Assembly (NCBI GenBank): GCA_943372195.1
Contig: CALRXS010000008.1
Location: forward strand, 62,001-126,000
DNA length: 64,000 nt
Direction: 5' to 3'
From: JAEYZM01 sp943372195
Lineage (GTDB): Bacteria; Bacteroidota; Bacteroidia; Sphingobacteriales; Sphingobacteriaceae
Shown: piece after piece, positions 42,555 through 50,865 of the stretch
Layout: the number at the start of each line of letters is the position of its first letter
Numbering within the stretch: the first letter of the stretch is position 1
Position numbers and translations under genes: made by a program
Notes under the pieces: generated by a model
The model's database searches: none
Seen by the model: the letters and a program-made list of their open reading frames with translations, nothing else
Told to the model about the DNA's origin: nothing

Positions 42555-42639
42555 GCGGAAGTGGCGTAATTGGTAGCCGCACCAGACTTAGGATCTGGCG
42601 CTTCACGGCGTGGGGGTTCGAGTCCCTTCTTCCGCACCA
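42555..42639 (+). tRNA. tRNA-Leu (anticodon TAG), CCA encoded
   Basis: Class II structure: acceptor GCGGAAG with CTTCCGC, D arm, anticodon stem CCAGA/TCTGG around CTTAGGA (anticodon TAG), variable arm CGCTTCACGGCG, T arm GGGGG TTCGAGT CCCTT, discriminator A and genomic CCA at 42637-42639. Confidence 0.94.
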
Positions 42640-42664
42640 CGCCCGACTTAGGTCGGGCGTTTTA
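42640..42664 (+). terminator. Terminator after tRNA-Leu (UAG)
   Basis: Stem CGCCCGAC (42640-42647) with GTCGGGCG (42652-42659), 4-base loop, followed by TTTTAG. The stem starts directly after the CCA end. Confidence 0.88.
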
Positions 42665-42684
42665 GTTTTAAAAAATAATTGATC

Positions 42685-44037
42685 ATGAATATTACTAAAG
42701 AAAACATTGATGCTTTAAATGCAGTGGTGAAAATCAAACTAGCACCAGCTGACTATTTAGAACAAGTGGAGAAAGCCATTAAAGAGCAGAGCAAAAAAGT
42801 TCGTATGCCTGGTTTCAGACCTGGTATGGTTCCTGCTTCACATATCAAGAAATTATATGGTAAAAGTATCTTAGTTGATGAAATCAATCGCTTATTATCT
42901 GATTCATTAAACAGCTATATTACTGAGCAAGAATTAAACATCTTAGGTCAACCACTACCTAAAGTAGATGAGTCGTATCAGCCAAAGTGGGATTTCAGCG
43001 ATGAGTTTGAATTCTCTTTTGAGATGGGTATCGCTCCAGAAGTTAAAGAAAGCTTTACTAAAAAAGATAAATTAGTTCATTACCAAGTTTTAGTCGATGA
43101 CGAAACTTTACAGTCTCGTTTGAAAAACATCAGAAGAAGCTACGGTAAAATGACTAATCCTGAGCAAGTAGAAAGAGAAGACGATGTTATCTATGCAGAG
43201 TTAGTTCAATTATCTCCGGATGGAAGCGTGTTTGAAGGTGGTATCACGAATACAACTTCAGTGCGTTTAGATTTAGTAGAAGATGCTAAAATCAAGAAGT
43301 CATTGATGGGATTGAAGAAAGATGATGTCGTAGAATTTGACTTACAAGCAGCTTATAAGAAAGATGCACATAGAATTGCACACTTATTAAATATTGAAGA
43401 AGATTTAGCGAAAGATTTAGTATCTAAATTCAGAATGACTGTTAAGAATGTTAACAGAATTGAAGAAGCTGATATGAATCAAGAGTTCTTCGACAAAATT
43501 TATGGTGAAGGTTCTGTAAGTACTGAAGAAGCATTCATTGAAAAAATGAAAGAAGAATTAGTACAAATCATGCAAGATAATGCTGATCGTAAATTACAAT
43601 CAGATATTTATGAGTATGGTGTTTCTAAATTCTCAATGAACTTACCTGATGAGTTTTTAAAGAGATGGTTGAAAGTTACTAACGAAGATAAATTAAGTGA
43701 TGAACAAATTGCTGAGCAATACGATGAGTTTGCAAAGAACTTAAGATGGTCGTTAATCGTTAATAAAATTGTTAAAGACAATGCTATTGAGATTAAACCA
43801 GAAGAAGTTGTTGAGCTTGCTAAGAAAAGAATCGACGCTCAATTCAGAATGTACAGTCCGCAGCCATTAACCGAAGAACAATTAAATCAATATGCAATAA
43901 ACTTTTTACAAAACAGAGAACAAGCCAATCAATTGTTCGAAGAAGTAAAAACATTAAAGGTGTTTGATGTTCTAAAAGAGGTTATTAGCCTCGATAAGAA
44001 AGAAATAGAATACTCTAAATTCTTAGAAATCAAATAA
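42685..44037 (+). CDS. tig: Trigger factor
   Basis: 450 residues from ATG 42685 (an in-frame TTG at 42679 is 6 bases upstream). The ribosome-binding domain opens NITKENIDALNAVVKIKL and carries KKVRMPGFRPGMVPASHIKK, the trigger-factor signature loop. The middle PPIase domain lies at about 155-240 and the C-terminal arms from ~255. It shields nascent chains at the ribosome exit. clpP and clpX follow, as in many bacteria. The message ends in a strong terminator at 44038. Confidence 0.95.
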   Translation: MNITKENIDALNAVVKIKLAPADYLEQVEKAIKEQSKKVRMPGFRPGMVPASHIKKLYGKSILVDEINRLLSDSLNSYITEQELNILGQPLPKVDESYQPKWDFSDEFEFSFEMGIAPEVKESFTKKDKLVHYQVLVDDETLQSRLKNIRRSYGKMTNPEQVEREDDVIYAELVQLSPDGSVFEGGITNTTSVRLDLVEDAKIKKSLMGLKKDDVVEFDLQAAYKKDAHRIAHLLNIEEDLAKDLVSKFRMTVKNVNRIEEADMNQEFFDKIYGEGSVSTEEAFIEKMKEELVQIMQDNADRKLQSDIYEYGVSKFSMNLPDEFLKRWLKVTNEDKLSDEQIAEQYDEFAKNLRWSLIVNKIVKDNAIEIKPEEVVELAKKRIDAQFRMYSPQPLTEEQLNQYAINFLQNREQANQLFEEVKTLKVFDVLKEVISLDKKEIEYSKFLEIK

Positions 44038-44063
44038 AAAAAGGGGCTTAAGCCCCTTTTTTT
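44038..44063 (+). terminator. Terminator after tig
   Basis: Near-continuous palindrome AAAAAGGGGCTTAAGCCCC (from 44038) followed by a T run to 44063; it starts at the base after the tig stop codon. Confidence 0.92.
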
Positions 44064-44166
44064 GTATTCAGTATTCAGTAGTCAGTATTCCGATGTACTA
44101 ATTTCAAAAGTTCTACAGATCTTAAAATTAAGCACATCGGAATACTGACTACTGAATACGGAATAC
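44064..44166. repeat. 33-bp inverted heptamer arrays between tig and clpP
   Basis: The left arm 44064-44096 is built of 7-base words GTATTCA, GTATTCA, GTAGTCA, GTATTCC plus GATGT; the right arm 44134-44166 is its reverse complement with one mismatch. The 37-base loop (44097-44133) shows nothing recognised. The array directly follows the tig terminator. Confidence 0.9.
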
Positions 44167-44238
44167 TTTAATCAAATCCCTTTCTGATTATGAAAACTTT
44201 AATTATTTTGCTACGTTTAACATAGAAATCACATAACA

Positions 44239-44943
44239 ATGAGCATAGACAAAAAAGAATTTCGCAAATACGCGGTTAAGCATCACAGAATTAATAGCAT
44301 ACAAGTAGATAACTTCATTTCTAGAGTAGAAAATAATATTGGCACCAAGAACATGACGCCTTATATTATCGAAGAGAGAAATTTGAATGTTGCACAAATG
44401 GACGTTTTCTCTCGTTTGATGATGGATCGTATCATCTTTTTAGGTGATCCTATTTACGATAACGTAGCTAACATCATTCAAGCACAGTTATTATTTTTAC
44501 AATCAACAGATTCTAAAAGAGACATACAAATTTATTTAAACTCACCTGGTGGTTCGGTTTACGCTGGATTAGGGATATATGATACTATGCAGTTTATCAC
44601 TCCAGATGTTGCAACTATTTGTACAGGTATGGCTGCTTCAATGGCGGCGGTGTTATTATGCGCCGGACAAGCAGGGAAGCGTGCCGCTTTACCTCATTCA
44701 AGAGTGATGATTCACCAACCATTAGGTGGTGCAGAAGGTCAAGCTTCTGATATCGAAATCACTGCTAGAGAAATTGGTAAATTAAAGAAAGAATTATACG
44801 AAATCATTGCGAATCACTCAGGCCAATCATACGATAAAGTATGGGAATGCTCTGATCGTGATTACTGGATGATTGCAAATGAAGCGAAAGAATTCGGCAT
44901 GATCGACGAAATTTTAGTAGCAAATCCGAAAACTGAACAATAA
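44239..44943 (+). CDS. clpP: ATP-dependent Clp protease proteolytic subunit ClpP
   Basis: 234 residues. Ser134 in GMAASMAAVLL is the nucleophile, His159 in HQPLGG the base, and SDRDYWM carries the Asp region. The 35-40 residues before PYIIEERNLN are longer than in E. coli and may be a processed propeptide. It forms the ClpXP proteolytic chamber with ClpX, whose gene starts 2 bases later. Confidence 0.95.
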   Translation: MSIDKKEFRKYAVKHHRINSIQVDNFISRVENNIGTKNMTPYIIEERNLNVAQMDVFSRLMMDRIIFLGDPIYDNVANIIQAQLLFLQSTDSKRDIQIYLNSPGGSVYAGLGIYDTMQFITPDVATICTGMAASMAAVLLCAGQAGKRAALPHSRVMIHQPLGGAEGQASDIEITAREIGKLKKELYEIIANHSGQSYDKVWECSDRDYWMIANEAKEFGMIDEILVANPKTEQ

Positions 44944-44945
44944 TA

Positions 44946-46184
44946 ATGGCAAAGCAAAATCGTGATATACGTTGCTCTTTTTGTGGGGCAGGGAAACAAG
45001 ATACTCTAGTATTGATTGCTGGTATTGATGCACATATTTGTGATAAGTGTATTCAGCAAGCTAATAATATCTTGACAGAAGAGAATGATGCGAGACAATC
45101 GAAGATTGCAACTAATTCATTAAAAATTGCTAAACCGAAAGATATAAAAGCACATCTTGATCAATATGTAATTGGTCAAGATGATGCTAAAAAAGTTTTA
45201 TCAGTAGCAGTATATAATCACTACAAACGTCTAGCACAAAAGCGTGATGAAGATGGAGTAGAGATTGAAAAGTCTAACATCATTATGGTAGGCGAAACAG
45301 GTACTGGCAAAACTTTATTAGCAAAAACCATTGCAAGAATTTTAGAAGTTCCTTTCTGTATTGTTGATGCTACTGTATTAACAGAAGCAGGTTATGTAGG
45401 AGAAGATGTGGAGAGTATTTTAACTCGCCTTTTGCAGTCGGCCGACTACGATGTAACATCCGCAGAAAGAGGTATTGTTTATATTGATGAGATCGATAAA
45501 ATTGCGAGAAAAAGCGATAACCCATCTATCACTCGTGATGTTTCAGGTGAAGGTGTTCAACAAGCTTTGTTGAAAATTTTAGAAGGTACAGTAGTGAACG
45601 TTCCGCCTCAAGGTGGTAGAAAACACCCTGAACAAAAAATGATTGCTATCAACACACAAAATATTTTATTTATTTGTGGTGGTGCTTTCGATGGTATCGA
45701 TAAAAAGATTGCTAGACGCTTGCAAACTCAAGCAATCGGCTACCAAATTGATAGAGGTACTGATCAATTAGATTTAGAAAATTTATTAAAATATATCAGT
45801 CCGCAGGATCTGAAAAGCTTCGGATTAATTCCAGAGTTAATCGGACGTATGCCGGTACTTACACATTTAAATCCGCTCGATAAAGAGACTCTTTTAAACA
45901 TCGTTACTGAACCTAAAAATTCAATCGTGAAACAGTATCAAAAATTATTTGAGTATGAAGATATTCAATTGACTTTTGAGAAAGCAGTGTATGAATTTAT
46001 TGTTGATAAGGCGATGGATTATAAATTAGGTGCACGCGGATTACGTTCAATTATGGAAGCGATAATGATCGATGCAATGTTTGAATTACCATCAGATCAT
46101 AAGGTGAAGGAGTTGAATATTTCTTTGGCCTACGCGGAGGAGAAGTTTAATAAGTCGGAGATACGAAAGTTGAAGGTTGCTTAA
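44946..46184 (+). CDS. clpX: ATP-dependent Clp protease ATP-binding subunit ClpX
   Basis: 412 residues. The C4 zinc finger is CSFCGAGK...CDKC (residues 11-36). The AAA+ core has Walker A GETGTGKT, Walker B IVYIDEIDKI, pore motif GYVGEDVE and the C-terminal sensor GARGLRSI. It unfolds substrates for ClpP. A heptamer palindrome (46188-46261) starts 4 bases after the stop. Confidence 0.96.
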   Translation: MAKQNRDIRCSFCGAGKQDTLVLIAGIDAHICDKCIQQANNILTEENDARQSKIATNSLKIAKPKDIKAHLDQYVIGQDDAKKVLSVAVYNHYKRLAQKRDEDGVEIEKSNIIMVGETGTGKTLLAKTIARILEVPFCIVDATVLTEAGYVGEDVESILTRLLQSADYDVTSAERGIVYIDEIDKIARKSDNPSITRDVSGEGVQQALLKILEGTVVNVPPQGGRKHPEQKMIAINTQNILFICGGAFDGIDKKIARRLQTQAIGYQIDRGTDQLDLENLLKYISPQDLKSFGLIPELIGRMPVLTHLNPLDKETLLNIVTEPKNSIVKQYQKLFEYEDIQLTFEKAVYEFIVDKAMDYKLGARGLRSIMEAIMIDAMFELPSDHKVKELNISLAYAEEKFNKSEIRKLKVA

Positions 46185-46187
46185 ATG

Positions 46188-46261
46188 AGTACAAAAGTAG
46201 CTAGTAGCTAGTAGCTAGTATATCGCCTGTCTAGCTACTAGCTACTAGCTACTCAAGTACT
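46188..46261. repeat. Heptamer palindrome, copy B (AGTAGCT units)
   Basis: 74 bases, same length and plan as the element at 10974-11047. Arms 46196-46218 and 46231-46253 are perfect complements; the 12-base loop differs from copy A at one position (TATATCGCCTGT against TATAACGCCTGT); the ends are AGTAC and GTACT. It lies between clpX and the AMP nucleosidase gene, both on the plus strand. Confidence 0.9.
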
Positions 46262-46267
46262 ATATTT

Positions 46268-47038
46268 ATGAAGACAAAAGAAGAAATCGTACAGAACTGG
46301 TTGCCGAGGTATACGGGGCGTGACTTAAGTGAATTCGGCCAGTACATTCTACTCACTAATTTTTCACATTACCTGACCATTTTTGCAGAGAAATTTAACG
46401 CTGAAATTATTGGCGAAGGTAAGCCCATGCAAAGTGTGAGCGCGAATGGTATTACACTTATTAATTTCGGAATGGGTAGTGCAATGGCTGCAACGGTGAT
46501 GGATTTACTAAGTGCCATAGATCCGAAGGCTGTTTTATTTCTGGGGAAGTGTGGTGGCTTGAAAAAGAAGAACGAGATTGGAGATTTAATACTTCCAATA
46601 GCTGCCATTAGAGGCGAAGGAACATCAAACGATTATTTTCCGGCAGAAGTACCAGCCTTGCCATCATTCGCATTACAGAAGGCGATTTCGACGGCTATTA
46701 GAGATTTTGGGGAAGATTACTGGACAGGTACGGTTTATACAACGAATCGTAGAATTTGGGAGCATGATGAGAACTTTAAAGAATATTTGCAAGAGATAAG
46801 AGCGATGGCGATTGATATGGAGACCGCGACGATTTTTGTCACCGGATTTAAAAATGAAATTCCGACGGGTGCATTATTGTTAGTATCTGATCAACCCATG
46901 ATACCAGAAGGAGTAAAGACTGCAGAGAGCGATAAGAAAGTAAGCTCTATGTTCGTTGAAAAGCATTTAGAAATAGGTATTAAGTCTTTAGAACAACTCA
47001 TAAATAACGGTTTAACCGTAAAACATCTACGTTTCTAA
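46268..47038 (+). CDS. AMP nucleosidase
   Basis: 256 residues, the short Bacteroidota form without the N-terminal domain of E. coli Amn. The phosphorylase-like fold shows GMGSAMAATVMDLLSAI, LFLGKCGGLKKKNEIGDLIL, AIRGEGTSNDYF and the active-site AIDMETATIFVTGF. It should cleave AMP to adenine and ribose 5-phosphate, though other purine phosphorylase-like activities are possible. Start ATG at 46268 follows the palindrome by 6 bases. Confidence 0.88.
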   Translation: MKTKEEIVQNWLPRYTGRDLSEFGQYILLTNFSHYLTIFAEKFNAEIIGEGKPMQSVSANGITLINFGMGSAMAATVMDLLSAIDPKAVLFLGKCGGLKKKNEIGDLILPIAAIRGEGTSNDYFPAEVPALPSFALQKAISTAIRDFGEDYWTGTVYTTNRRIWEHDENFKEYLQEIRAMAIDMETATIFVTGFKNEIPTGALLLVSDQPMIPEGVKTAESDKKVSSMFVEKHLEIGIKSLEQLINNGLTVKHLRF

Positions 47039-47090
47039 GCAGAATAAGAGATTAGGCATTTGAATAATGTGATTTATAAATCATTATTCT

Positions 47091-47098
47091 TACCTTTG
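47091..47098 (+). promoter_or_regulatory. -7 box TACCTTTG upstream of the ABC-F gene
   Basis: Exact TAnnTTTG match 18 bases before the preferred ATG at 47117. It supports that start over an in-frame TTG at 47060, which lies upstream of the promoter. Confidence 0.6.
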
Positions 47099-47116
47099 CA
47101 GCCTAATTTAAAATCA

Positions 47117-48745
47117 ATGATTTCAGTATCTAATTTATCCCTTAAGTATGGGAAACGCGTTCTTTTTGAGGAAGTTAATGTTAAGTTCACTCCAGGTAAC
47201 TGTTATGGTGTAATCGGAGCAAATGGAGCAGGTAAATCAACTTTCTTGAAAATTTTATCGGGTGAGATTGACTCGACAACGGGGCATGTTTCTATAACAC
47301 CGGGTGATAGAATTGCGGTATTGAAACAAAATCACTTTGAATTCGATAGTTTTCAGGTATTGCAAACGGTGATCATGGGACATAAGAAATTATGGGACAT
47401 CATGGTGGAGAAAGAGGCATTGTATGCAAAGCCCGATTTCAATGATGCCGATGGTGAGAGAGTTTCTGAATTAGAAGGCTTGTTTGCAGAGATGAACGGA
47501 TGGAATTTAGAGAGTGATGCAGCAGCTTTATTAAGCGGATTAGGGATAAAAGAAGAGCTTCATTATAAATTAATGAACGAGCTTTCTGGTAATGAAAAAA
47601 TTCGTGTGTTATTAGCTCAAGCTTTATTCGGCAATCCAGATATTCTATTACTCGATGAGCCTACCAACGACCTTGACATAGATACTATTTCTTGGTTAGA
47701 AAATTTCTTAGCTGATTTCCCTAACACTGTAATTGTAGTATCTCACGACCGTCACTTCTTAGACACTGTGTGTACTCATATTGCAGATATTGACTTTGGT
47801 AAATTGAATATTTATTCTGGTAATTATTCTTATTGGTATGAGAGTTCTCAATTAGCATTAAGACAAAGATCAGATCAGAATAAAAAGACTGAAGAGAAAC
47901 GTAAAGAATTGCAAGAATTCATCGAGCGTTTTTCAGCCAATGCTTCTAAGTCAAAGCAAGCAACATCCCGCAAAAAATTATTAGAGAAATTAAACGTTGA
48001 TGAAATAAAACCATCAACACGTAAATACCCGGCTATCATTTTCAAACAAGAAAGAGAAGCGGGCGATCAAATATTATCAGTTGAAAATTTGGCTTCTTAT
48101 ACTGAGGATGGTACCTGTCTATTCAAAGACATCAACTTCTCATTAAACAAAGGCGATAAAGTAGCATTGATTTCTAAAGACAGTATTGCCACTGCAACAT
48201 TTTATGAAATGTTGATGGGTAATCAAGATGTTAAAATAGGAGAGATCAAATGGGGTGTTACCATCACTAAAGCTTACCTACCTTCTAACAATGCAGAATA
48301 TTTTAATGTTGATTTGAACTTAGTAGATTGGTTACGTCAGTACTCAGTAGAAAAAGACGAAACATTTATCAGAGGCTTTTTAGGTAAGATGTTATTTTCA
48401 GGTGAAGAGACTTTGAAAAACTGTAAAGTATTATCAGGTGGTGAGAAGGTGAGATGTATGGTTTCTAAAATGATGATGATGAATGCTAATATGTTATTAT
48501 TAGACGAGCCAACGAATCACTTAGACTTAGAATCAATCACTGCATTTAACAATTCATTAAAAGACTATAAAGGTACTGTTATATTAAGTTCTCATGACCA
48601 TGAGTTCATGCAAACTGTAGCAACACGAATTATTGAAATTACTCCGAATGGTATTATCGACAAGGTAATGACTTACGATGAGTACATAGTAGATGAGCGT
48701 GTGAGAGCGATGCGTGAGGAAATGTATAATTTAGTACTAGAGTAG
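47117..48745 (+). CDS. ABC-F family ribosome-associated ATPase
   Basis: 542 residues. Two ABC modules without membrane segments: module 1 has GANGAGKST and the variant signature LSGNEKIRV with LLLDEPTNDLD; module 2 has LSGGEKVRCM and LLLDEPTNHLD. The linker between them (about 240-320) is Lys-rich and helical, the P-site tRNA interaction motif of ABC-F proteins. Closest to YbiT/EttA-type factors acting on stalled or initiating ribosomes. The final VLE and the TAG stop are encoded inside the heptamer element at 48733. Confidence 0.9.
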   Translation: MISVSNLSLKYGKRVLFEEVNVKFTPGNCYGVIGANGAGKSTFLKILSGEIDSTTGHVSITPGDRIAVLKQNHFEFDSFQVLQTVIMGHKKLWDIMVEKEALYAKPDFNDADGERVSELEGLFAEMNGWNLESDAAALLSGLGIKEELHYKLMNELSGNEKIRVLLAQALFGNPDILLLDEPTNDLDIDTISWLENFLADFPNTVIVVSHDRHFLDTVCTHIADIDFGKLNIYSGNYSYWYESSQLALRQRSDQNKKTEEKRKELQEFIERFSANASKSKQATSRKKLLEKLNVDEIKPSTRKYPAIIFKQEREAGDQILSVENLASYTEDGTCLFKDINFSLNKGDKVALISKDSIATATFYEMLMGNQDVKIGEIKWGVTITKAYLPSNNAEYFNVDLNLVDWLRQYSVEKDETFIRGFLGKMLFSGEETLKNCKVLSGGEKVRCMVSKMMMMNANMLLLDEPTNHLDLESITAFNNSLKDYKGTVILSSHDHEFMQTVATRIIEITPNGIIDKVMTYDEYIVDERVRAMREEMYNLVLE

Positions 48746-48788
48746 CTAGTAGCTAGTCACTAGTCTAGCTACTAGCTACTTTTGTACT
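48733..48788. repeat. Heptamer palindrome, copy C
   Basis: 56 bases. Arms 48741-48756 and 48765-48780 are perfect complements (two AGTAGCT units plus AG), with loop TCACTAGT and outer AGTAC/GTACT ends. It lies between the convergent ABC-F and trxB genes and encodes the end of the ABC-F protein. Confidence 0.9.
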
Positions 48789-48792
48789 AATT

Positions 48793-49734
48793 TTAATGTT
48801 TTGCTGCCAAATAACGCTCCGCGTCCAACGCCGCCATACATCCCGACCCTGCTGAAGTTACAGCCTGTCTGTAAATTTTATCTTGAACATCACCTGCTGC
48901 AAATACACCTTCTACATTCGTTCTAGTGCTGCCTGGTACCGTTTTGATATAACCTGCTTCATCTAATTCAATGATGTCTTTAAACACATCTGTATTCGGT
49001 TTGTGTCCGATCGCAACGAAGAAACCTGTTACATCTAATACTCTCTCTTCGTTCGTTTGATTATTCATAATCTTCACACCATTTACCGTTTGTCCGTTAC
49101 CCAAAATCTCTTTAGTCTCCGAATTGTAAATGATCTCAATATTCGCTGTGTTTAATACTCTATTCACCATTGCCTTCGATGCTCTGAACTCATCTCTTCT
49201 AACAATCATGTAAACTTTATTACAAAGCTTTGCTAAATATGTTGCCTCTTCTGCTGCTGTATCTCCGGCACCAACTATCGCCACATCTTGTCCCTTGAAA
49301 AAGAAACCATCACATACCGCACATGCCGATACCCCAAATCCGTTATACTTTTGCTCCGACTCTAATCCTAACCACTTTGCCGATGCTCCCGTTGCAATAA
49401 TTACGGCATCTGCAGTCATCACTTTTGAATCATCTACAATTACCTTTCTAGGCTCTACACTAAAATCAACAGAACTTACATATCCGAATCTTATATCTGT
49501 ACCAAAACGCTCTGCTTGCTTTTTGAAATCTTCCATCATCTCCGGACCTTGAGTGCCATCTGGGTAACCCGGATAATTCTCAACTTCTGTTGTTGTAGTT
49601 AATTGTCCGCCCATCTGTATACCCGTAATCATCACTGGTTTCAAATCTGCTCGTGCTGCGTAGATAGCTGCGGTGTAGCCAGCCGGACCTGAACCTATAA
49701 TTAAACACTCTACGTGTTCTATGTTATTCTCCAT
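48793..49734 (-). CDS. trxB: Thioredoxin reductase
   Basis: 313 residues, the bacterial low-Mr form. FAD loop IIGSGPAGYTAAIYAARA, redox-active pair Cys138 and Cys141 in SACAVCDG, NADPH loop VGAGDTAAEEA, and the C-terminal FAD motif GVFAAGDVQDKIYRQ. It reduces thioredoxin with NADPH and so feeds the cytoplasmic side of any thiol relay to the TlpA-like protein. It converges with the ABC-F gene across the heptamer element C. Confidence 0.95.
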   Translation of the reverse strand: MENNIEHVECLIIGSGPAGYTAAIYAARADLKPVMITGIQMGGQLTTTTEVENYPGYPDGTQGPEMMEDFKKQAERFGTDIRFGYVSSVDFSVEPRKVIVDDSKVMTADAVIIATGASAKWLGLESEQKYNGFGVSACAVCDGFFFKGQDVAIVGAGDTAAEEATYLAKLCNKVYMIVRRDEFRASKAMVNRVLNTANIEIIYNSETKEILGNGQTVNGVKIMNNQTNEERVLDVTGFFVAIGHKPNTDVFKDIIELDEAGYIKTVPGSTRTNVEGVFAAGDVQDKIYRQAVTSAGSGCMAALDAERYLAAKH

Positions 49735-49803
49735 TTTTATTCTTTTTAAATTCTTGCGCTAAAATAAATAATATTCGATAATCTCAATGGAACTAATGTT
49801 ACA

Positions 49804-50736
49804 TTATTCTGGGATGTAAACAGTGTCTACATATGACCCGTAACTTGCCCAAATTCCTAAAACTCCTTCTCCCTTAATATTTGAATTGATAATCACAGTA
49901 GGAGCGAAGGGGTTACCAAAACTACCACTCTGTGATTCAAAACTATCCCAAAAATCAAATTGTGCCTTGTCTATGGATGCCCATTTTACATACACAGTAT
50001 CTCCTCTTTTGAAATATCCGTATTGTGAAAAATCTGCTGAATCATTATTCTGTAATTGCTGCTTCCCTCCGAAAATTGTAAAAGAAGTCTGCTGTCCGTT
50101 GATCAGTAAATCATTATAAATTGAATTGAATGCAACATCAAAAAAGAACTCTGAATTTTTTCTCGTTAACATCCTGTAAAAATTATCTTTCTGAATAGGG
50201 TCTGAGAACCATGCAGTCAATTCAACTAATGAATCTTTTATTCCCTTATCTCCAGGTGCAGTTTTTATACTTATACTATCTAGCGGATGTGAGGGTAATA
50301 TGGTCGTACTTGCTGTAAATAATTTACCATCTACCTCAACTTTTAAATCATACTTTTTACCTACCTCACCCGAGATGGATGTGTTTGTGTATATCACCGC
50401 CCCACCAAAATCTACGGCATCTAAATTGATCCATGCCCCACCATCTATACTAATTGCAACATCCGCATTCGTAACAAATAAATCTCTAAAATCTTCGTTG
50501 CTGATATTTTTCAAAAAAGATACTCCTCTCGAAATACTAATAATCGGTACCACTCCACTCTCTATATATCCCTCAATCACATAAGGCTGCTCACCCGGCG
50601 GAAAATCTACCTCGATGTTCTTTTCGCAGGCACTGAACAGTAGCACTAACGCTAGCACAATCAGCAAAAATAATGGTGATGTATTGCGTATTGCGTATTG
50701 CGTATTGCGATTAATCCTATTTAACTTTCTCATCAA
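49804..50736 (-). CDS. DUF4249 lipoprotein with heptamer array in its signal region
   Basis: 310 residues. The DUF4249 pattern (DFPPGEQPYVIEGYIESGVV, then SISRGVSFL and TSISGEVGKKYDLKVEVDGK) marks the outer-membrane lipoprotein partner of TonB receptors. Lipobox LFSAC (Cys37). The n-region before the hydrophobic core is unusually long, because residues 10-19 (RNTQYAIRNT) are encoded by four tandem GTATTGC-type words. The paired TonB receptor gene lies upstream, separated by a repeat-filled 129 bases. Ligand unknown. Confidence 0.82.
   Translation of the reverse strand: MMRKLNRINRNTQYAIRNTSPLFLLIVLALVLLFSACEKNIEVDFPPGEQPYVIEGYIESGVVPIISISRGVSFLKNISNEDFRDLFVTNADVAISIDGGAWINLDAVDFGGAVIYTNTSISGEVGKKYDLKVEVDGKLFTASTTILPSHPLDSISIKTAPGDKGIKDSLVELTAWFSDPIQKDNFYRMLTRKNSEFFFDVAFNSIYNDLLINGQQTSFTIFGGKQQLQNNDSADFSQYGYFKRGDTVYVKWASIDKAQFDFWDSFESQSGSFGNPFAPTVIINSNIKGEGVLGIWASYGSYVDTVYIPE
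50681..50709. repeat. GTATTGC heptamer array inside the DUF4249 gene
   Basis: Four exact tandem copies of GTATTGC (50681-50708) plus one base. It lies in the coding sequence on the opposite strand, between the ATG and the signal-peptide core; gain or loss of one or two units shifts the frame. Confidence 0.92.
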
Positions 50737-50739
50737 AAC

Positions 50740-50865
50740 CTTAATAACTTAACTCCTTAATAACTTAATTTCTTAATAACCTAATTCCTTAATAACTCTT
50801 CTGCGTTCTCTGCATTCCCCCGCGCTCTCTGCGTGGAACCTCTCTGCGTGGAACCTCTCTGCCTC
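50740..50865. repeat. Tandem repeats between the TonB receptor and DUF4249 genes
   Basis: Four 16-base units each starting CTTAATAAC (50740, 50756, 50772, 50788), followed by a GC-richer part with a 15-base direct repeat containing TCTCTGCGTGGAACC (50825 and 50840). No promoter box was seen, and the run ends next to the stop of the TonB receptor gene. Confidence 0.85.

Noticed and set aside
42494..42682. Plus-strand 62-codon frame across tRNA-Leu (UAG)
   Set aside because: It is read straight through a well-folded tRNA gene and its terminator and has no protein-like features.
10974..48788. Heptamer palindromes as ordinary intrinsic terminators
   Set aside because: They lack a U tract, and some follow genes that already have a normal terminator (tig) or lie between co-directional genes; a secondary role in 3' end formation is still possible.
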